A stretch of DNA of 64,000 nt from Prochlorococcus sp. AG-402-G06 (GTDB lineage Bacteria; Cyanobacteriota; Cyanobacteriia; PCC-6307; Cyanobiaceae), in assembly GCA_003277985.1 (NCBI GenBank), contig QCHR01000005.1, positions 1 to 64,000 on the forward strand, written 5' to 3'. A model generated the notes under the pieces. The model was given only the letters and a program-made list of their open reading frames with translations. It did not search any database and had not been told where the DNA came from. The stretch's first letter is position 1. Each line of letters opens with the position of its first letter. The position numbers and the translations under genes were made by a program. Below are positions 23,726 through 34,350 of the stretch, one piece after another.

Positions 23726-24925
23726 ATGAGGCTCTTTGCTCAATTAATCTCAATCCATGCTGTCTTAGGTTTCATGACTCCAATTGCTGTCCAAGCAGGA
23801 GGTGAAAAGCACATAGGTCATCATGATCACCATGGTAGTCATATGAATATGGGAGATTCATACCCCTCAACTATGTTTATGGGTAAAACGACTTTTGTTT
23901 TGGGTGGAGTAGATGGCGTGAGCGATTCTGGAATGGGTGGAATGGGTGGAATGGGTGGAATGGGTGGAATGCCTACTGCTGACGAAAAGGATGGAACGGT
24001 TTTTCATTACGATACGAAGTTAATGTTTATGACCAGTTTTACAGGTCAAGACATGCTTAAAACTGCTGTTCGCATTGGCAACTTTGGCATGATGGAACCC
24101 TTTGGAATGATGGGTGAGGCAAGATTAGATACTGCTTTCAGTAGTAGTGATTCGTTAGAACTTCATAAGGCTTATTATCAGTTCCCTGTTGGAGATGATA
24201 TTCAAGTAACTTTTGGGCCCAAGCTCCGCCAAGATGATTTGCTTGGAGTTTGGCCTAGTGCTTACCCAAGCGATGGAGTTTTGTTTGTCTTGAATCAGGC
24301 AGGTGCGAATGATACTTATTCCAAGAAGATGGGTGCGGGCGCTGGAATTACTTGGTCCTATGAAAAATTAGTTGCCTCTGCACTTTTCGTTTCAGAAGAC
24401 GCGTCAAATTCTTCGATTGGCTTCTTAGATGATGAAGGCAAAGACCACACAACCGCTCAATTGGCATGGGTTGACGAGAAATATACGCTAGCAGCTGCAT
24501 ACACACAGGCTGATAACGGGAATACTGATAACTCTCCTGATATTAACGACTACTCTTCTTTTGGTATTAGTGGTAGCTATCAATTTGGAGACGACTACAG
24601 CTTGAGTGCAGGAATGGGATGGAAAAATCCTGATAACGAGGATAGTCCCGATACTTCAATGAATAAGGTGGAGCATGGCAAGACATGGTCTGTTGGATTC
24701 TTGTGGAATAATGCGTTGATTGAAGGTAATAAGTTTGGTTTTGTTATTGGAACAGCCGAAACTCATAGAGATGATAGTGGTTATGACGATCCTTTAGCTT
24801 GGGAAGCTTTTTACGATTTTAAAGTGAACGATAGTGTCACAGTCACCCCAGCTATCTTTGTTATCGAGAAAGATGGTAAAGAGGAAGTAAATGGGGCTTT
24901 GGTGAAAACCACTTTTAATTTCTAG
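23726..24925 (+). CDS. Outer-membrane porin with His/Met-rich N terminus
   Basis: A 399-residue porin-like protein with a signal peptide ending near AVQA (residues 21-24). The mature start is rich in His and Met (KHIGHHDHHGSHMNMGDS), and a GMGGMGGMGGMGGM run from 9-bp repeats follows. The rest consists of alternating beta strands with Gly/Asp turns and a C-terminal aromatic end (LVKTTFNF), typical of an outer-membrane barrel. It resembles the partial porin at the left edge. With the zinc genes upstream, a metal-associated porin is plausible; the substrate is inferred only. Confidence 0.75.
   Translation: MRLFAQLISIHAVLGFMTPIAVQAGGEKHIGHHDHHGSHMNMGDSYPSTMFMGKTTFVLGGVDGVSDSGMGGMGGMGGMGGMPTADEKDGTVFHYDTKLMFMTSFTGQDMLKTAVRIGNFGMMEPFGMMGEARLDTAFSSSDSLELHKAYYQFPVGDDIQVTFGPKLRQDDLLGVWPSAYPSDGVLFVLNQAGANDTYSKKMGAGAGITWSYEKLVASALFVSEDASNSSIGFLDDEGKDHTTAQLAWVDEKYTLAAAYTQADNGNTDNSPDINDYSSFGISGSYQFGDDYSLSAGMGWKNPDNEDSPDTSMNKVEHGKTWSVGFLWNNALIEGNKFGFVIGTAETHRDDSGYDDPLAWEAFYDFKVNDSVTVTPAIFVIEKDGKEEVNGALVKTTFNF
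23930..23971 (+). repeat. 9-bp tandem repeat (GGAATGGGT) in porin gene
   Basis: GGAATGGGT occurs four times in a row (23930-23965), followed by GGAATG. It encodes Gly-Met-Gly units. The unit is a multiple of three, so copy changes alter the loop without breaking the frame. It is too short to be a CRISPR array. Confidence 0.9.
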
Positions 24926-24988
24926 TTTTAAAGTCTCGTGAGTATTGAGGGTTTGCTTTTATATCAGTTGATAGTTTTTTAAAACTTT

Positions 24989-25735
24989 CTAATAATTTTT
25001 ACCGAAATTGGATTGTTGCTTAACAAGTTCGAAGAATTCCTGCTTCAAGCTTGCATCATGACGAAAATCACCCCTAACAATTGAATTGATCATGCTGGTC
25101 TCTGGTTCTTTTACTCCTCTCCATTTCATACAATAATGTTGAGCTTTAACAAGGATTGCTAGGCCTTTAGGTTCACATAAACGTTCTATTTCATCAGCAA
25201 GAATCATTACGGCTTCTTCTTGAATATGTGGCCTAGAAAAAACCCAATCAGCTACTCTTGCAAACTTAGAGATTCCAATAACTTTTTCTCCAGGTTTTAT
25301 TCCTATCCAGCAATCTCCTAGAATTGGAACAAAGTGATGAGAACATGCAGATCGAACGGTTATTGGACCAAGTGTATAAATCTCATCTAGATTTCTATCA
25401 TTAGGGAAATTGGTTACTTTAGGTTGAGGGTGGTATCTGCCTTTGAATACTTCATTGAGATACATTCTCGAAACACGTTCTGCAGTTTCTTGTGTGTTGT
25501 GATCATTATCAACATCAATCAATAAAGTTTTCAGCAAATCTCTTACTCTGGTTGCAACTTCTCTCTCAAGAGTTTCTAGTTCTCCAGGTTGAATAAAATC
25601 AGAAATATTATCATTTGCATGGAATCTAGCTCCATTGGCTTTAATACGTTCGCGAATTATTTCTGAGACTAATTTGCAAGAAATTTGATCTTTTAAATTA
25701 TCCTTAACATTCTCGTTAGGAGCAGTAGAAGTCAT
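24989..25735 (-). CDS. folE: GTP cyclohydrolase I (FolE type I)
   Basis: A 248-residue enzyme that converts GTP to 7,8-dihydroneopterin triphosphate, the first step of folate and pterin synthesis. The zinc ligands Cys131, His134 and Cys202 have the E. coli spacing (RSACSHHFVPILGD; QHYCMKWRG). 'GISKFARVADWVFSRPHIQEE' is the family active-site block. The N-terminal extension of about 20 residues is unremarkable. It is cytosolic, and its product needs zinc, but its nearness to the zinc island may be chance. Confidence 0.93.
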   Translation of the reverse strand: MTSTAPNENVKDNLKDQISCKLVSEIIRERIKANGARFHANDNISDFIQPGELETLEREVATRVRDLLKTLLIDVDNDHNTQETAERVSRMYLNEVFKGRYHPQPKVTNFPNDRNLDEIYTLGPITVRSACSHHFVPILGDCWIGIKPGEKVIGISKFARVADWVFSRPHIQEEAVMILADEIERLCEPKGLAILVKAQHYCMKWRGVKEPETSMINSIVRGDFRHDASLKQEFFELVKQQSNFGKNY

Positions 25736-25995
25736 AACCTTTGTTTGTAAGGGTAAAAACCGATGTCATACATTTACAGCGCTAAGACCCTAACATATCG
25801 AGATCACTTTCGTTATAAGAGGAATACCTAGGCGTTTTTCTTCGAATCATTAGTCACAGTTATTTGTAAGTGAGAGGTCTTAGTTATGTCATCGGTAAAT
25901 ATAATTTTAATAAAAGAAAAAAATATATAAATAATGGCTTTATTAAGGTCACCTTCTTTTAGGCAAATTTTCTCGAAAGCCATTTGATAACTTTA
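25736..25995. other. Gene-free gap before tRNA-Thr
   Basis: Besides the folE promoter that must be here, no frame longer than about 15 codons with a good start and no strong hairpin was seen. Confidence 0.4.
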
Positions 25996-26067
25996 TGCCG
26001 ATGAGTGGAATTGAACCACCGACCTACTGGTTACGAATCAGTTGCTCTACCCCTGAGCTACACCGGC
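25996..26067 (-). tRNA. tRNA-Thr (anticodon CGT)
   Basis: On the minus strand a 72-nt cloverleaf can be drawn. Acceptor GCCGGTG pairs with CATCGGC (one G-T), the D arm is GCTC/GAGC with AGGGGTA loop, the anticodon loop is TTCGTAA (CGT, reading ACG), the T arm is GGTGG-TTCAATT-CCACT and the discriminator is A. The last anticodon-stem pair (A31-C39) is mismatched. No CCA is encoded. Confidence 0.93.
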
Positions 26068-26099
26068 ACTAGAATAAATTATCATCTTTAAATTTTTTT

Positions 26100-26366
26100 T
26101 TGAGCAACTCTAATAAGCCTGGATCCAATCTAGATCCTAATTTAAGAGATCGTCTTTTGAAGGAGACTAAAAATCCTTATCGTGGCTTGAGAAGAGCTGT
26201 TTGGATAGCGCTATTTGGGTCGGCGGCATTAGGTTTGTTTATTATGCTCACCAATATTATTGCTGGTGATACGGTATCCATAAACGATCTTGCAATCCAA
26301 ACCTCAGCATTATTAATACTAGGTTTTTTGTTGTTCAAAGATAGGAGTAAAGAAAAGTCAAACTAA
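26100..26366 (+). CDS. DUF3493 membrane protein (88 aa)
   Basis: An 88-residue protein with TTG start at 26100. It shows the DUF3493 pattern: 'LDPNLRDRLLKETKNPYRGLRRAVW', then two transmembrane segments (IALFGSAALGLFIMLTNIIA and the ALLILGFLLF region). It is a cyanobacterial and plastid family of unclear function, thought to be thylakoid-associated. It lies beside tRNA-Thr and converges with infB. Confidence 0.75.
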   Translation: MSNSNKPGSNLDPNLRDRLLKETKNPYRGLRRAVWIALFGSAALGLFIMLTNIIAGDTVSINDLAIQTSALLILGFLLFKDRSKEKSN

Positions 26367-26424
26367 TTCTATAACTTTTATTGATTATATTTATTTAGGC
26401 TTAAGAGCTAAATAATAAGTGTAT

Positions 26425-29400
26425 CTAATTGGTTAATTTTCTTCTTTGGGTTACAAGCTTGAATGCTTCTATCTGATCTCCTTCTTCCCAGTTCGCAAAG
26501 CGATCACAACCTATTCCGCATTCGAAACCTGTTGATACATCTTTTACGTCATCTTTATTTCTTTTCAGCGAATCTAGATCGCCTTCAAAAACTATTTGTT
26601 TCCCACGTTTGACTCTGGCCCGGCAATTTCTTTGTATCTTTCCATTTGTAACATAACAACCAGCAACGGCACTTTTGCCAATTGAGAATATTGCTCTAAC
26701 CTCAGCGACTCCTAAGGCTTCTTCTATCATTTCTGGTTCTAGAAGACCCTCCATGGCTAATTGGATATCCTCTAAAAGCTTATAAATAACCTCATAATCT
26801 CTAACGTCAACACCATTCGCATCAGCTGCACGTTTTGCGCCCGAAGCCATTGAAGTATTGAATCCAACAATGACTGCACCAGACGCTGCTGCTAAGTCAA
26901 CATCAGTCTCGGTGATTTCGCCGGGAGCTGAAAGCAAAACTCTTACTTGTACTTCGTCTTTAGGAAGCTGCTCTAAAGAGCCCAGTATTGCCTCTAAGCT
27001 TCCTTGTACATCTGCTTTAAGGATAATATTTAATTCTTTAAGTTCACCCTCACTTGCTTGACCAGACATCGAGGAAAGTGATACTCGTCTGGAGGCCATT
27101 TGCTGAGCAAGTCTTGCCGCTCGAGCATCTGTGGCACGTTCTCCGACCACTGCTCTTGCAGCCTTTTCATCTGGGTAAACCTCGAATTCATCACCAGCTG
27201 TTGGCACTTCACTGAATCCAAGAGCTTCCACGGGACAAGATGGACCTGCCTCTTTAATTCTAGATCCATTCTCATCTACCATGGCCCTGACTTTTCCCAG
27301 CACTGGACCTGCTGCTACTACATCTCCTGACTTAAGGGTGCCGTTTTGAACCAGTAATGTTGCAACGGGTCCTTTCGCTTTATCTAAGTGTGCCTCGATA
27401 ACTGTTCCTTTTGCCAATCTATCTGGGTTCGCTTGTAAATCTTCTACTTCGGTTACGAGCAAAACCATTTCTAAAAGTTTATCTATGTTTTCGCCTTTAA
27501 TTGCGCTGACGGGCACCATTACTACGTCTCCACCCCACTCTTCGGACAGTAAATCCTGCTCTGATAACTCTTGTTTTACTCGGTCGGGAGAGGACCCTTC
27601 TTTATCTATTTTGTTGATTGCTACGACAATGGGAACTTTTGCTGCTCTTGCATGGCTAATAGCCTCAAGAGTTTGAGGCCTAACGCCGTCATCTGCAGCT
27701 ACAACTAAGATCGCAACATCCGTAACCCTGGTTCCTCTAGCTCTCATGGCTGTGAAGGCTTCATGCCCAGGAGTGTCAAGAAAAGTTAGTTTCTTAGTTG
27801 ATCCATCATGTTCAGTCTCAATTTGATAAGCACCAATGTGTTGAGTAATACCTCCAGCTTCCCCTGCTGCAACCCTTGCTTTTCTAATGGCATCAAGTAA
27901 AGATGTTTTTCCATGGTCCACGTGTCCCATCACAGTAACGACGGGAGGTCTTCTTATTAAGTGTTTTAAATCTCCTTCCTCAATCATTTCAACTGTTTTC
28001 TTCGCAGCCTCTTCAACATCATCTTGAAGAACAGGCACACCAAATTCCTCAGCAACTGTCTCGATAGTTGCTAGATCTAGTGATTGAGTAACCGTTGCAG
28101 TAATTCCTTTGAAAAATAATGATTTAATGATTTCAGAGCTTTCAACACTCAACATGTCAGCAAGTTCTTGAACTGTGAGATTGTCTTCTGGAACAACAAT
28201 CATTTCAGGTCTTACTAATTTTGCCTCTCTAGCTGCCCTTAATTCCATCGCCCGTCTTCGTTGCCTTTGACGAGTTGTTTCTTTCTTACGTTTTTTAAGC
28301 GCAGTTAAGGGCTTCCCATTATTTCTCTTGCCTGATTTAGGCTTCGATGGACGAGCCAAGCTTGCTGAGAGGACGACAGCTTGTTGTTCTCCAGCAAATC
28401 CGCTTGTCTCTGCAGTTAAAGCATCATCATTTTCTCCAATAATGTGAACTTTTTGGCGCTGTTTTTGAGGCGATTTATTTCTTAGAGCATCAAGCTTTGC
28501 ACTGTCATCCCAGTCAGGTCTACCTGCTCTTCTTGGGGCTGTAGCTGTTCCACCAGGTCTATGAGCTGGCTTCTTAGGAGCTGCTGGTGTTGGCCTGTTT
28601 ACTGGAGGTCTTGCTCCAGGTGAGTTTTCTCGTTTTGGTCTAGGACTAGTTGGAGAATCAGATTTTCTTTGAGGAGCACTAGGTCTGGCTTGAGGCTTTT
28701 GAAGTTGCATTAATTCACTTGGTGCAACTGGTTTCCTCATGCCAGATGGTACCCCTGGACGACTATTAGAGCGGTTTGCACCTCCTGCTGTTCTAATAGG
28801 AACTCCATTTCTATTTTGGACCCCTCCTCTATTTGGAGCTCCAGAACGAACTGGTCCTCCAGCTCTATTATTAGATCCTGGAAGATTTTGACCTTGAATT
28901 GGTCGGTTACCACCTCCAGCCCGATTAGAACCTTGCCGATTTGGAGACCCAAGACGACTTGGACCTCCCATATTTGTTCTGTTGTTAGGAACAGATCGGT
29001 TTTGACGAGTTGCAGATATTGGTGGTTTTGGAGCTCCAGGCCTAGATGGCATCAATGGCTTATTTCTTGATTCGTTCGTTTGAGGCTTATTTATTGGCTT
29101 TTCTCTTCGAATGGGCGCACCAACAAGTTCAAGTGTATTTCCTTTAGTTGGAGGCTGAGGTGTTCTTGAAGGCTGATTTTGTTTGTTTTGGCTTTTGATT
29201 CTTTGTAAATTTCCTGGACCAATTTTTTGTGAAGAAATATCGCCCTGATTGATTCTTGTCCTCGGGTTTTGAGTGTTAGGTAATATTTGTTTCTTATTTT
29301 GATTAACTAAATTTGGTCTACTTGGAGGTGCTAATGGTCTCTTGGGTTCCTGACGATAAGTTAGACGTGACTGATTATTTGTGGGCTTTTTAGGAGATTC

Positions 29401-29979
29401 AGAGCTTTTAGTTTGATTATTTAATTTAGTTTGTTTTTTTTGATCTGCATTGGCAGTGTCACTATCCTTTTGAGTTACAAGCTTTGAAATATTGGGTTTT
29501 ACGTCTTCTCTAGGCTTGGGAGGTAGTGGTTTATTTGGTTTAGAAGGTGCTGTTATTTGTTTTTGTTCTGCGGGCGGTTTATTTTTTATAGTTTTATGGC
29601 TATTGGGAGGAGTTTCTTCTTGACTTTTTATAGAAGTCTGAATTGGCTTTACAGGGACATTTAATTTTGGTTGTGAAGGCTCTTTTGGCGAAGAGGAATT
29701 TTGCTGGATTTCAGGTTTTTGGGCCTTTTGTGTTTTAACAGGATTCCTTTTAACTGAGAGAATTTCTTTATCTAATTTCTTAATGGGTTTACTGGTTGTG
29801 TTAACGCCATTACTTTTTTTTAGAAAATCTTTGATTTGATTCGCTTCTGTACTGCTTATTGAACTGCTATGACTCTTTGCTGCAATAGAAAGTTTGCTAG
29901 CAGCATCTAGCACATCTTTATTGTCAAGGTTTAGGTCCTTGGACAATTCATAAATTCTGATTTTGCCGCTGCTGGTCAT
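26425..29979 (-). CDS. infB: Translation initiation factor IF-2
   Basis: An 1184-residue GTPase that brings initiator tRNA to the 30S subunit. The N-terminal half (about 1-600) is a long low-complexity Pro/Arg/Asn/Gly region (for example repeats like [15 protein letters not shown]), longer than in E. coli but usual for cyanobacteria. The G domain begins near residue 680 with [13 protein letters not shown], then DTPGHEAF and NKIDKEG. C-terminal domains IV-VI follow. It is the last gene of rimP-nusA-ylxR-infB on the minus strand. Confidence 0.97.
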   Translation of the reverse strand: MTSSGKIRIYELSKDLNLDNKDVLDAASKLSIAAKSHSSSISSTEANQIKDFLKKSNGVNTTSKPIKKLDKEILSVKRNPVKTQKAQKPEIQQNSSSPKEPSQPKLNVPVKPIQTSIKSQEETPPNSHKTIKNKPPAEQKQITAPSKPNKPLPPKPREDVKPNISKLVTQKDSDTANADQKKQTKLNNQTKSSESPKKPTNNQSRLTYRQEPKRPLAPPSRPNLVNQNKKQILPNTQNPRTRINQGDISSQKIGPGNLQRIKSQNKQNQPSRTPQPPTKGNTLELVGAPIRREKPINKPQTNESRNKPLMPSRPGAPKPPISATRQNRSVPNNRTNMGGPSRLGSPNRQGSNRAGGGNRPIQGQNLPGSNNRAGGPVRSGAPNRGGVQNRNGVPIRTAGGANRSNSRPGVPSGMRKPVAPSELMQLQKPQARPSAPQRKSDSPTSPRPKRENSPGARPPVNRPTPAAPKKPAHRPGGTATAPRRAGRPDWDDSAKLDALRNKSPQKQRQKVHIIGENDDALTAETSGFAGEQQAVVLSASLARPSKPKSGKRNNGKPLTALKKRKKETTRQRQRRRAMELRAAREAKLVRPEMIVVPEDNLTVQELADMLSVESSEIIKSLFFKGITATVTQSLDLATIETVAEEFGVPVLQDDVEEAAKKTVEMIEEGDLKHLIRRPPVVTVMGHVDHGKTSLLDAIRKARVAAGEAGGITQHIGAYQIETEHDGSTKKLTFLDTPGHEAFTAMRARGTRVTDVAILVVAADDGVRPQTLEAISHARAAKVPIVVAINKIDKEGSSPDRVKQELSEQDLLSEEWGGDVVMVPVSAIKGENIDKLLEMVLLVTEVEDLQANPDRLAKGTVIEAHLDKAKGPVATLLVQNGTLKSGDVVAAGPVLGKVRAMVDENGSRIKEAGPSCPVEALGFSEVPTAGDEFEVYPDEKAARAVVGERATDARAARLAQQMASRRVSLSSMSGQASEGELKELNIILKADVQGSLEAILGSLEQLPKDEVQVRVLLSAPGEITETDVDLAAASGAVIVGFNTSMASGAKRAADANGVDVRDYEVIYKLLEDIQLAMEGLLEPEMIEEALGVAEVRAIFSIGKSAVAGCYVTNGKIQRNCRARVKRGKQIVFEGDLDSLKRNKDDVKDVSTGFECGIGCDRFANWEEGDQIEAFKLVTQRRKLTN

Positions 29980-30040
29980 TAATGTTGTACTTGAACTTTA
30001 GATTTGGTTTGTTGAGTTAACTTAGTTCTCTTCATTAACA

Positions 30041-30316
30041 TCATGCCTTAGTATCTGAATCAATGCAGGTATTAAGTTGTTTTTGGAGCATATTGAAAAC
30101 GCTTGATTCAATATGACATCTTAAGGCTTTTTGTAATCGTTTTCGCTTTAAAGCCTCATCAAAACATGATTCAGTTGGACAAAGATAGGCTGATCTTCCC
30201 ATCCCACCTGAGAGAACTACTCCATCCTGAAAATCTTTAGTAACTTTTAAAAGAAACTTGCGATCAAGAACTTTTTTACAAGCTACACATCTACGCAGAA
30301 TGGGACTTTGACTCAC
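30041..30316 (-). CDS. ylxR: YlxR-family (DUF448) RNA-binding protein
   Basis: A 91-residue protein with the YlxR pattern 'RRCVACKKVLDRKFLL', 'GMGRSAYLCPTESCFDEALKRKRLQKAL', Cys at 9, 12, 46 and 51 in this copy. The family is found between nusA and infB in many bacteria and probably binds RNA or modulates RNase P/translation genes. It overlaps the nusA stop by 4 bp (ATGA). Confidence 0.9.
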   Translation of the reverse strand: MSQSPILRRCVACKKVLDRKFLLKVTKDFQDGVVLSGGMGRSAYLCPTESCFDEALKRKRLQKALRCHIESSVFNMLQKQLNTCIDSDTKA

Positions 30317-31752
30317 CGGGTTCCTTCCTCTTCTGTGATTACTTTATTTTCGCCACTTTCAGTATCTTGGTTCGTTTCTTCGATTTCACTTTCAATAGAT
30401 TCAGTCTCTGTTTCATCAGTATCCAGATCTGATAAAGGAGCATCTTGAAAATCTTCTTCGTCTTCTGGTAAAGGATAAAGCTCTCTTAATCGTGCATCTT
30501 CTTCTGCTCTAGCTGTTTGCTCAGCTTCTAATCTTTCCTCAGCTTCCCTCTGTAAAGACTCTTCTTCTTCTCTTTGAGAAATTAATTCTGCAACCTCAGA
30601 ATCTTCAGTGGCTTGATCATATTCTTGTGAATTTTTTATATCTATTTTCCATCCTGTAAGCCTTGCAGCAAGTCTTACATTTTGTCCTTCTCTACCAATT
30701 GCAAGACTTAGTTGATCTGGAGGAACTAGAACATGGGCATGCTGACCTTCGGGATCTACAAGTCTTACCACTTCAACTCTTGCAGGACTTAATGAATTAC
30801 ATATGTATTGGACAGGATCAGAAGACCAACGGATTACATCTATTTTCTCTCCACGAAGTTCATTAACTACTTGTTGAATTCTAGATCCTCTAGCACCAAT
30901 ACAAGCCCCAACTGGATCCACTTCTCTTTCAATACTGTCAACAGCTACTTTTGTTCTAGGTCCCACTGCTCTTGAAGGTGGATTTGCTTCACGAGCAACA
31001 GCGACAATTCTTACGGAACCTTCTTGTATTTCAGGAACTTCATTCTCAAATAAATAAACTACCAGTCCAGCATTTGATCTGCTTACAAAAAGTTGAGGCC
31101 CTCGTCTAGGTGTTTCACTAACTTCTTTAAGGAAAACTTTGAAAGTTGCATTCGCTCGATAATTATCATTTGGTAGTTGATCTCTTCTAGGAAGTTCAGC
31201 TTCTACCTCAGGTCTGCCTAATCCTGAACTGACTGCCATAATTACTGATTGCCTTTCAAATCTTATAACTCTGGCGGTAAGCACAGGATCTTCTAAATCG
31301 GCAAATTCCTCTTGAATCATTCTTCTTTGCTGATCTCTCAGCTTTTGCGCTAAAACTTGCTTGGTTGTAGCTGCAGCCATCCTTCCAAAATCTTCTTTCT
31401 CTGGAGTTACATCGAGGACAACTGTATCTCCAACTTGGGCATCATCAGCAACTTGCATAACCTCAGCAATTGCTATCTGATGGTCATCACTCTCAACATC
31501 TTCCACTATTATTTTGCTCGCCAAAACTCTATACCCTTCCTCTTCTAAATCCAATCCAACATCAAAGTTACTAAAATAGTCTTCTTCAAAAGGATCTTCG
31601 CTAATACCTAAGTAAAGAGTTCTTCGATATCTTTCATATCCTTTTAAAAGAGCTTCTCTTAAAGCAGCTTCGACAACTTGTGAAGGAAGTTTTTTTTCCT
31701 CACTAATGTCTTCAATTAAGTTATTTAAGCCTGGGAGTAGAACAAGAGCCAT
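30313..31752 (-). CDS. nusA: Transcription elongation/termination factor NusA
   Basis: A 479-residue protein with an N-terminal RNA-polymerase-binding domain (EAALREALLKGYERY), an S1 domain and two KH domains ('GACIGARGSRIQQVVNELRGEKID' and 'LAIGREGQNVRLAARLTGWKIDI'). The C-terminal tail from about 385 is very acidic (EEEESLQREAEERLEAE and similar), replacing the E. coli acidic repeats. It lies between rimP and ylxR. Confidence 0.96.
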   Translation of the reverse strand: MALVLLPGLNNLIEDISEEKKLPSQVVEAALREALLKGYERYRRTLYLGISEDPFEEDYFSNFDVGLDLEEEGYRVLASKIIVEDVESDDHQIAIAEVMQVADDAQVGDTVVLDVTPEKEDFGRMAAATTKQVLAQKLRDQQRRMIQEEFADLEDPVLTARVIRFERQSVIMAVSSGLGRPEVEAELPRRDQLPNDNYRANATFKVFLKEVSETPRRGPQLFVSRSNAGLVVYLFENEVPEIQEGSVRIVAVAREANPPSRAVGPRTKVAVDSIEREVDPVGACIGARGSRIQQVVNELRGEKIDVIRWSSDPVQYICNSLSPARVEVVRLVDPEGQHAHVLVPPDQLSLAIGREGQNVRLAARLTGWKIDIKNSQEYDQATEDSEVAELISQREEEESLQREAEERLEAEQTARAEEDARLRELYPLPEDEEDFQDAPLSDLDTDETETESIESEIEETNQDTESGENKVITEEEGTR

Positions 31753-31807
31753 CGATGATGGGGTATAGAGATGAAAATGATTGGGTTAGATAGTTTGTAT
31801 CTAGATT

Positions 31808-32278
31808 TTAACCTGAGGGTGTTGTTAGTCGGACTTGAATAACGTCCTCGACTGGGATTCGTTGAGTTTTCCCCTTTTGATTTATTTGTAGATCATTGCT
31901 TGTCCTTTTTAGAAGCAAACCATTTGTTTGTTGTTCGATTTTTTTTAAATCCTGATAAGTAACTTCAATTGGAAAACCTTTAAAGATTTGAAAATCTTTT
32001 TCCTCAGTTAAGATTTCACCAATACCCTCACTGCTGATTTCTAGAGTAAAAGGTTGGTCTAGGATAGAGGAACTTTGAATAGCATCATTAATATATTCAC
32101 TCAGGATAGAACAATCATCAATAGTTACTTTCTTATGAGGATTTTTGTGTCGGATATTTATTTGAATTGATAAGGGATCTAAATGCGTAAACATCTTAAA
32201 ATGAGTTACATCAAAGCCGTAATTATTTGCTGACTTTGCTGAAAGAACTCTCAATTCTGTATCGGTTTGATTAGACAA
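31808..32278 (-). CDS. rimP: Ribosome maturation factor RimP
   Basis: Expected to aid 30S assembly. The core reads 'INIRHKNPHKKVTIDDCSIL', 'FTLEISSEGIGEILTEEKDF' and 'FPIEVTYQDLKK', as in RimP. The frame is open upstream to TTG 32359, which would add 27 residues. I prefer TTG at 32276-32278 (MSNQTDTELRVLSAK), which gives 156 residues, the usual length, because the extra stretch contains a strong two-part hairpin (32284-32330). First gene of the rimP-nusA-ylxR-infB operon. Confidence 0.8.
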   Translation of the reverse strand: MSNQTDTELRVLSAKSANNYGFDVTHFKMFTHLDPLSIQINIRHKNPHKKVTIDDCSILSEYINDAIQSSSILDQPFTLEISSEGIGEILTEEKDFQIFKGFPIEVTYQDLKKIEQQTNGLLLKRTSNDLQINQKGKTQRIPVEDVIQVRLTTPSG

Positions 32279-32283
32279 AAGGC

Positions 32284-32330
32284 AGTGTCGAATTCGGGCA
32301 GAAAGCCCGAGCGGTTTAAGTTTTGACACT
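32284..32330 (-). promoter_or_regulatory. Structured leader RNA upstream of rimP
   Basis: On the minus strand an outer stem AGTGTC/GACACT (32330-32325 with 32289-32284) encloses an inner stem CGGGC/GCCCG (32309-32305 with 32299-32295) with a TTTCT loop. It ends 6 nt before the favoured TTG start of rimP, so it could hide or present the ribosome-binding site. It is probably a 5' leader element of the operon. Confidence 0.55.
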
Positions 32331-32418
32331 CCTCTATCTAAAGAGGTACCGTCAGGCAAATAAATATTACTAGATAAAGGTTTCGGTTACCTCTAAAATC
32401 AGTTTCTTTTAATTTTAG

Positions 32419-33603
<1,185 letters not shown>

Positions 33604-33639
33604 AAATTTTGCTACTGTCACTCGAAAAGGTAAGAACTA

Positions 33640-34350
33640 ATGGATCTCCAAACTCAGATGAAACAAGCAGTCGCTAAAGCTGCTGTAGATCAAATTCAAA
33701 ACGGGATGATTCTTGGTCTTGGCTCTGGCTCCACTGCAGCTTTGATGATTGAATCTCTTGCTGTGAAAATTAAATCGGGAGAAATTAAAGATGTTGTTGG
33801 TGTTACTACATCTTTTCAGGGTGAAGTGCTTGCCTCTGAATTAGGAATACCACTTAAATCTCTCTCTTCAGTTTCAGAAATTGACCTTGCAATTGATGGT
33901 GCAGATGAAGTTGATCCCAAATTTCAATTAATTAAAGGAGGAGGAGCTTGTCATGTGCAGGAAAAACTTGTTGCTGCTTTGGCTAAAAAATTTATAGTTG
34001 TGGTTGACTCAACAAAACTTGTTGAAAAATTGAACCTTGATTTCAAATTGCCAGTAGAGGTATTACCATCTGCTTGGAAACAAGTACAAAAAACATTGGA
34101 AAATCTTGGTGGAGAAGGAAATCTAAGAATGGCTCAAAAAAAAGCTGGACCTATAGTTACTGATCAGGGAAACTTGATACTAGATTTAAGTTTTAAGAAT
34201 GGTATTGACCAACCCGAGTTATTAGAAAGTCAAATCAACAATATTCCCGGTGTCCTTGAAAATGGACTTTTTGTAAATCTAACAGACGAAGTTTTAGTCG
34301 GAAAAGTGGATAATGACGTAGTAGGTATTGAATCACTTAACAAGAGTTAG
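33640..34350 (+). CDS. rpiA: Ribose-5-phosphate isomerase A
   Basis: A 236-residue enzyme of the Calvin cycle and pentose phosphate pathway interconverting ribose-5-P and ribulose-5-P. It shows '[16 protein letters not shown]', '[28 protein letters not shown]' and '[11 protein letters not shown]', all RpiA signatures including the catalytic D-G-A-D-E. The 3' end overlaps the end of hisD by 14 bp, tail to tail. Confidence 0.96.
   Translation: MDLQTQMKQAVAKAAVDQIQNGMILGLGSGSTAALMIESLAVKIKSGEIKDVVGVTTSFQGEVLASELGIPLKSLSSVSEIDLAIDGADEVDPKFQLIKGGGACHVQEKLVAALAKKFIVVVDSTKLVEKLNLDFKLPVEVLPSAWKQVQKTLENLGGEGNLRMAQKKAGPIVTDQGNLILDLSFKNGIDQPELLESQINNIPGVLENGLFVNLTDEVLVGKVDNDVVGIESLNKS

Noticed and set aside
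23930..23971. Tandem repeats as a CRISPR array
   Set aside because: Units are 9 bp without spacers and lie in frame in a porin gene. No cas genes are in the window.
27030..27330. Frames on both strands inside infB
   Set aside because: They are shadows of the IF-2 coding sequence, with no protein-like composition.
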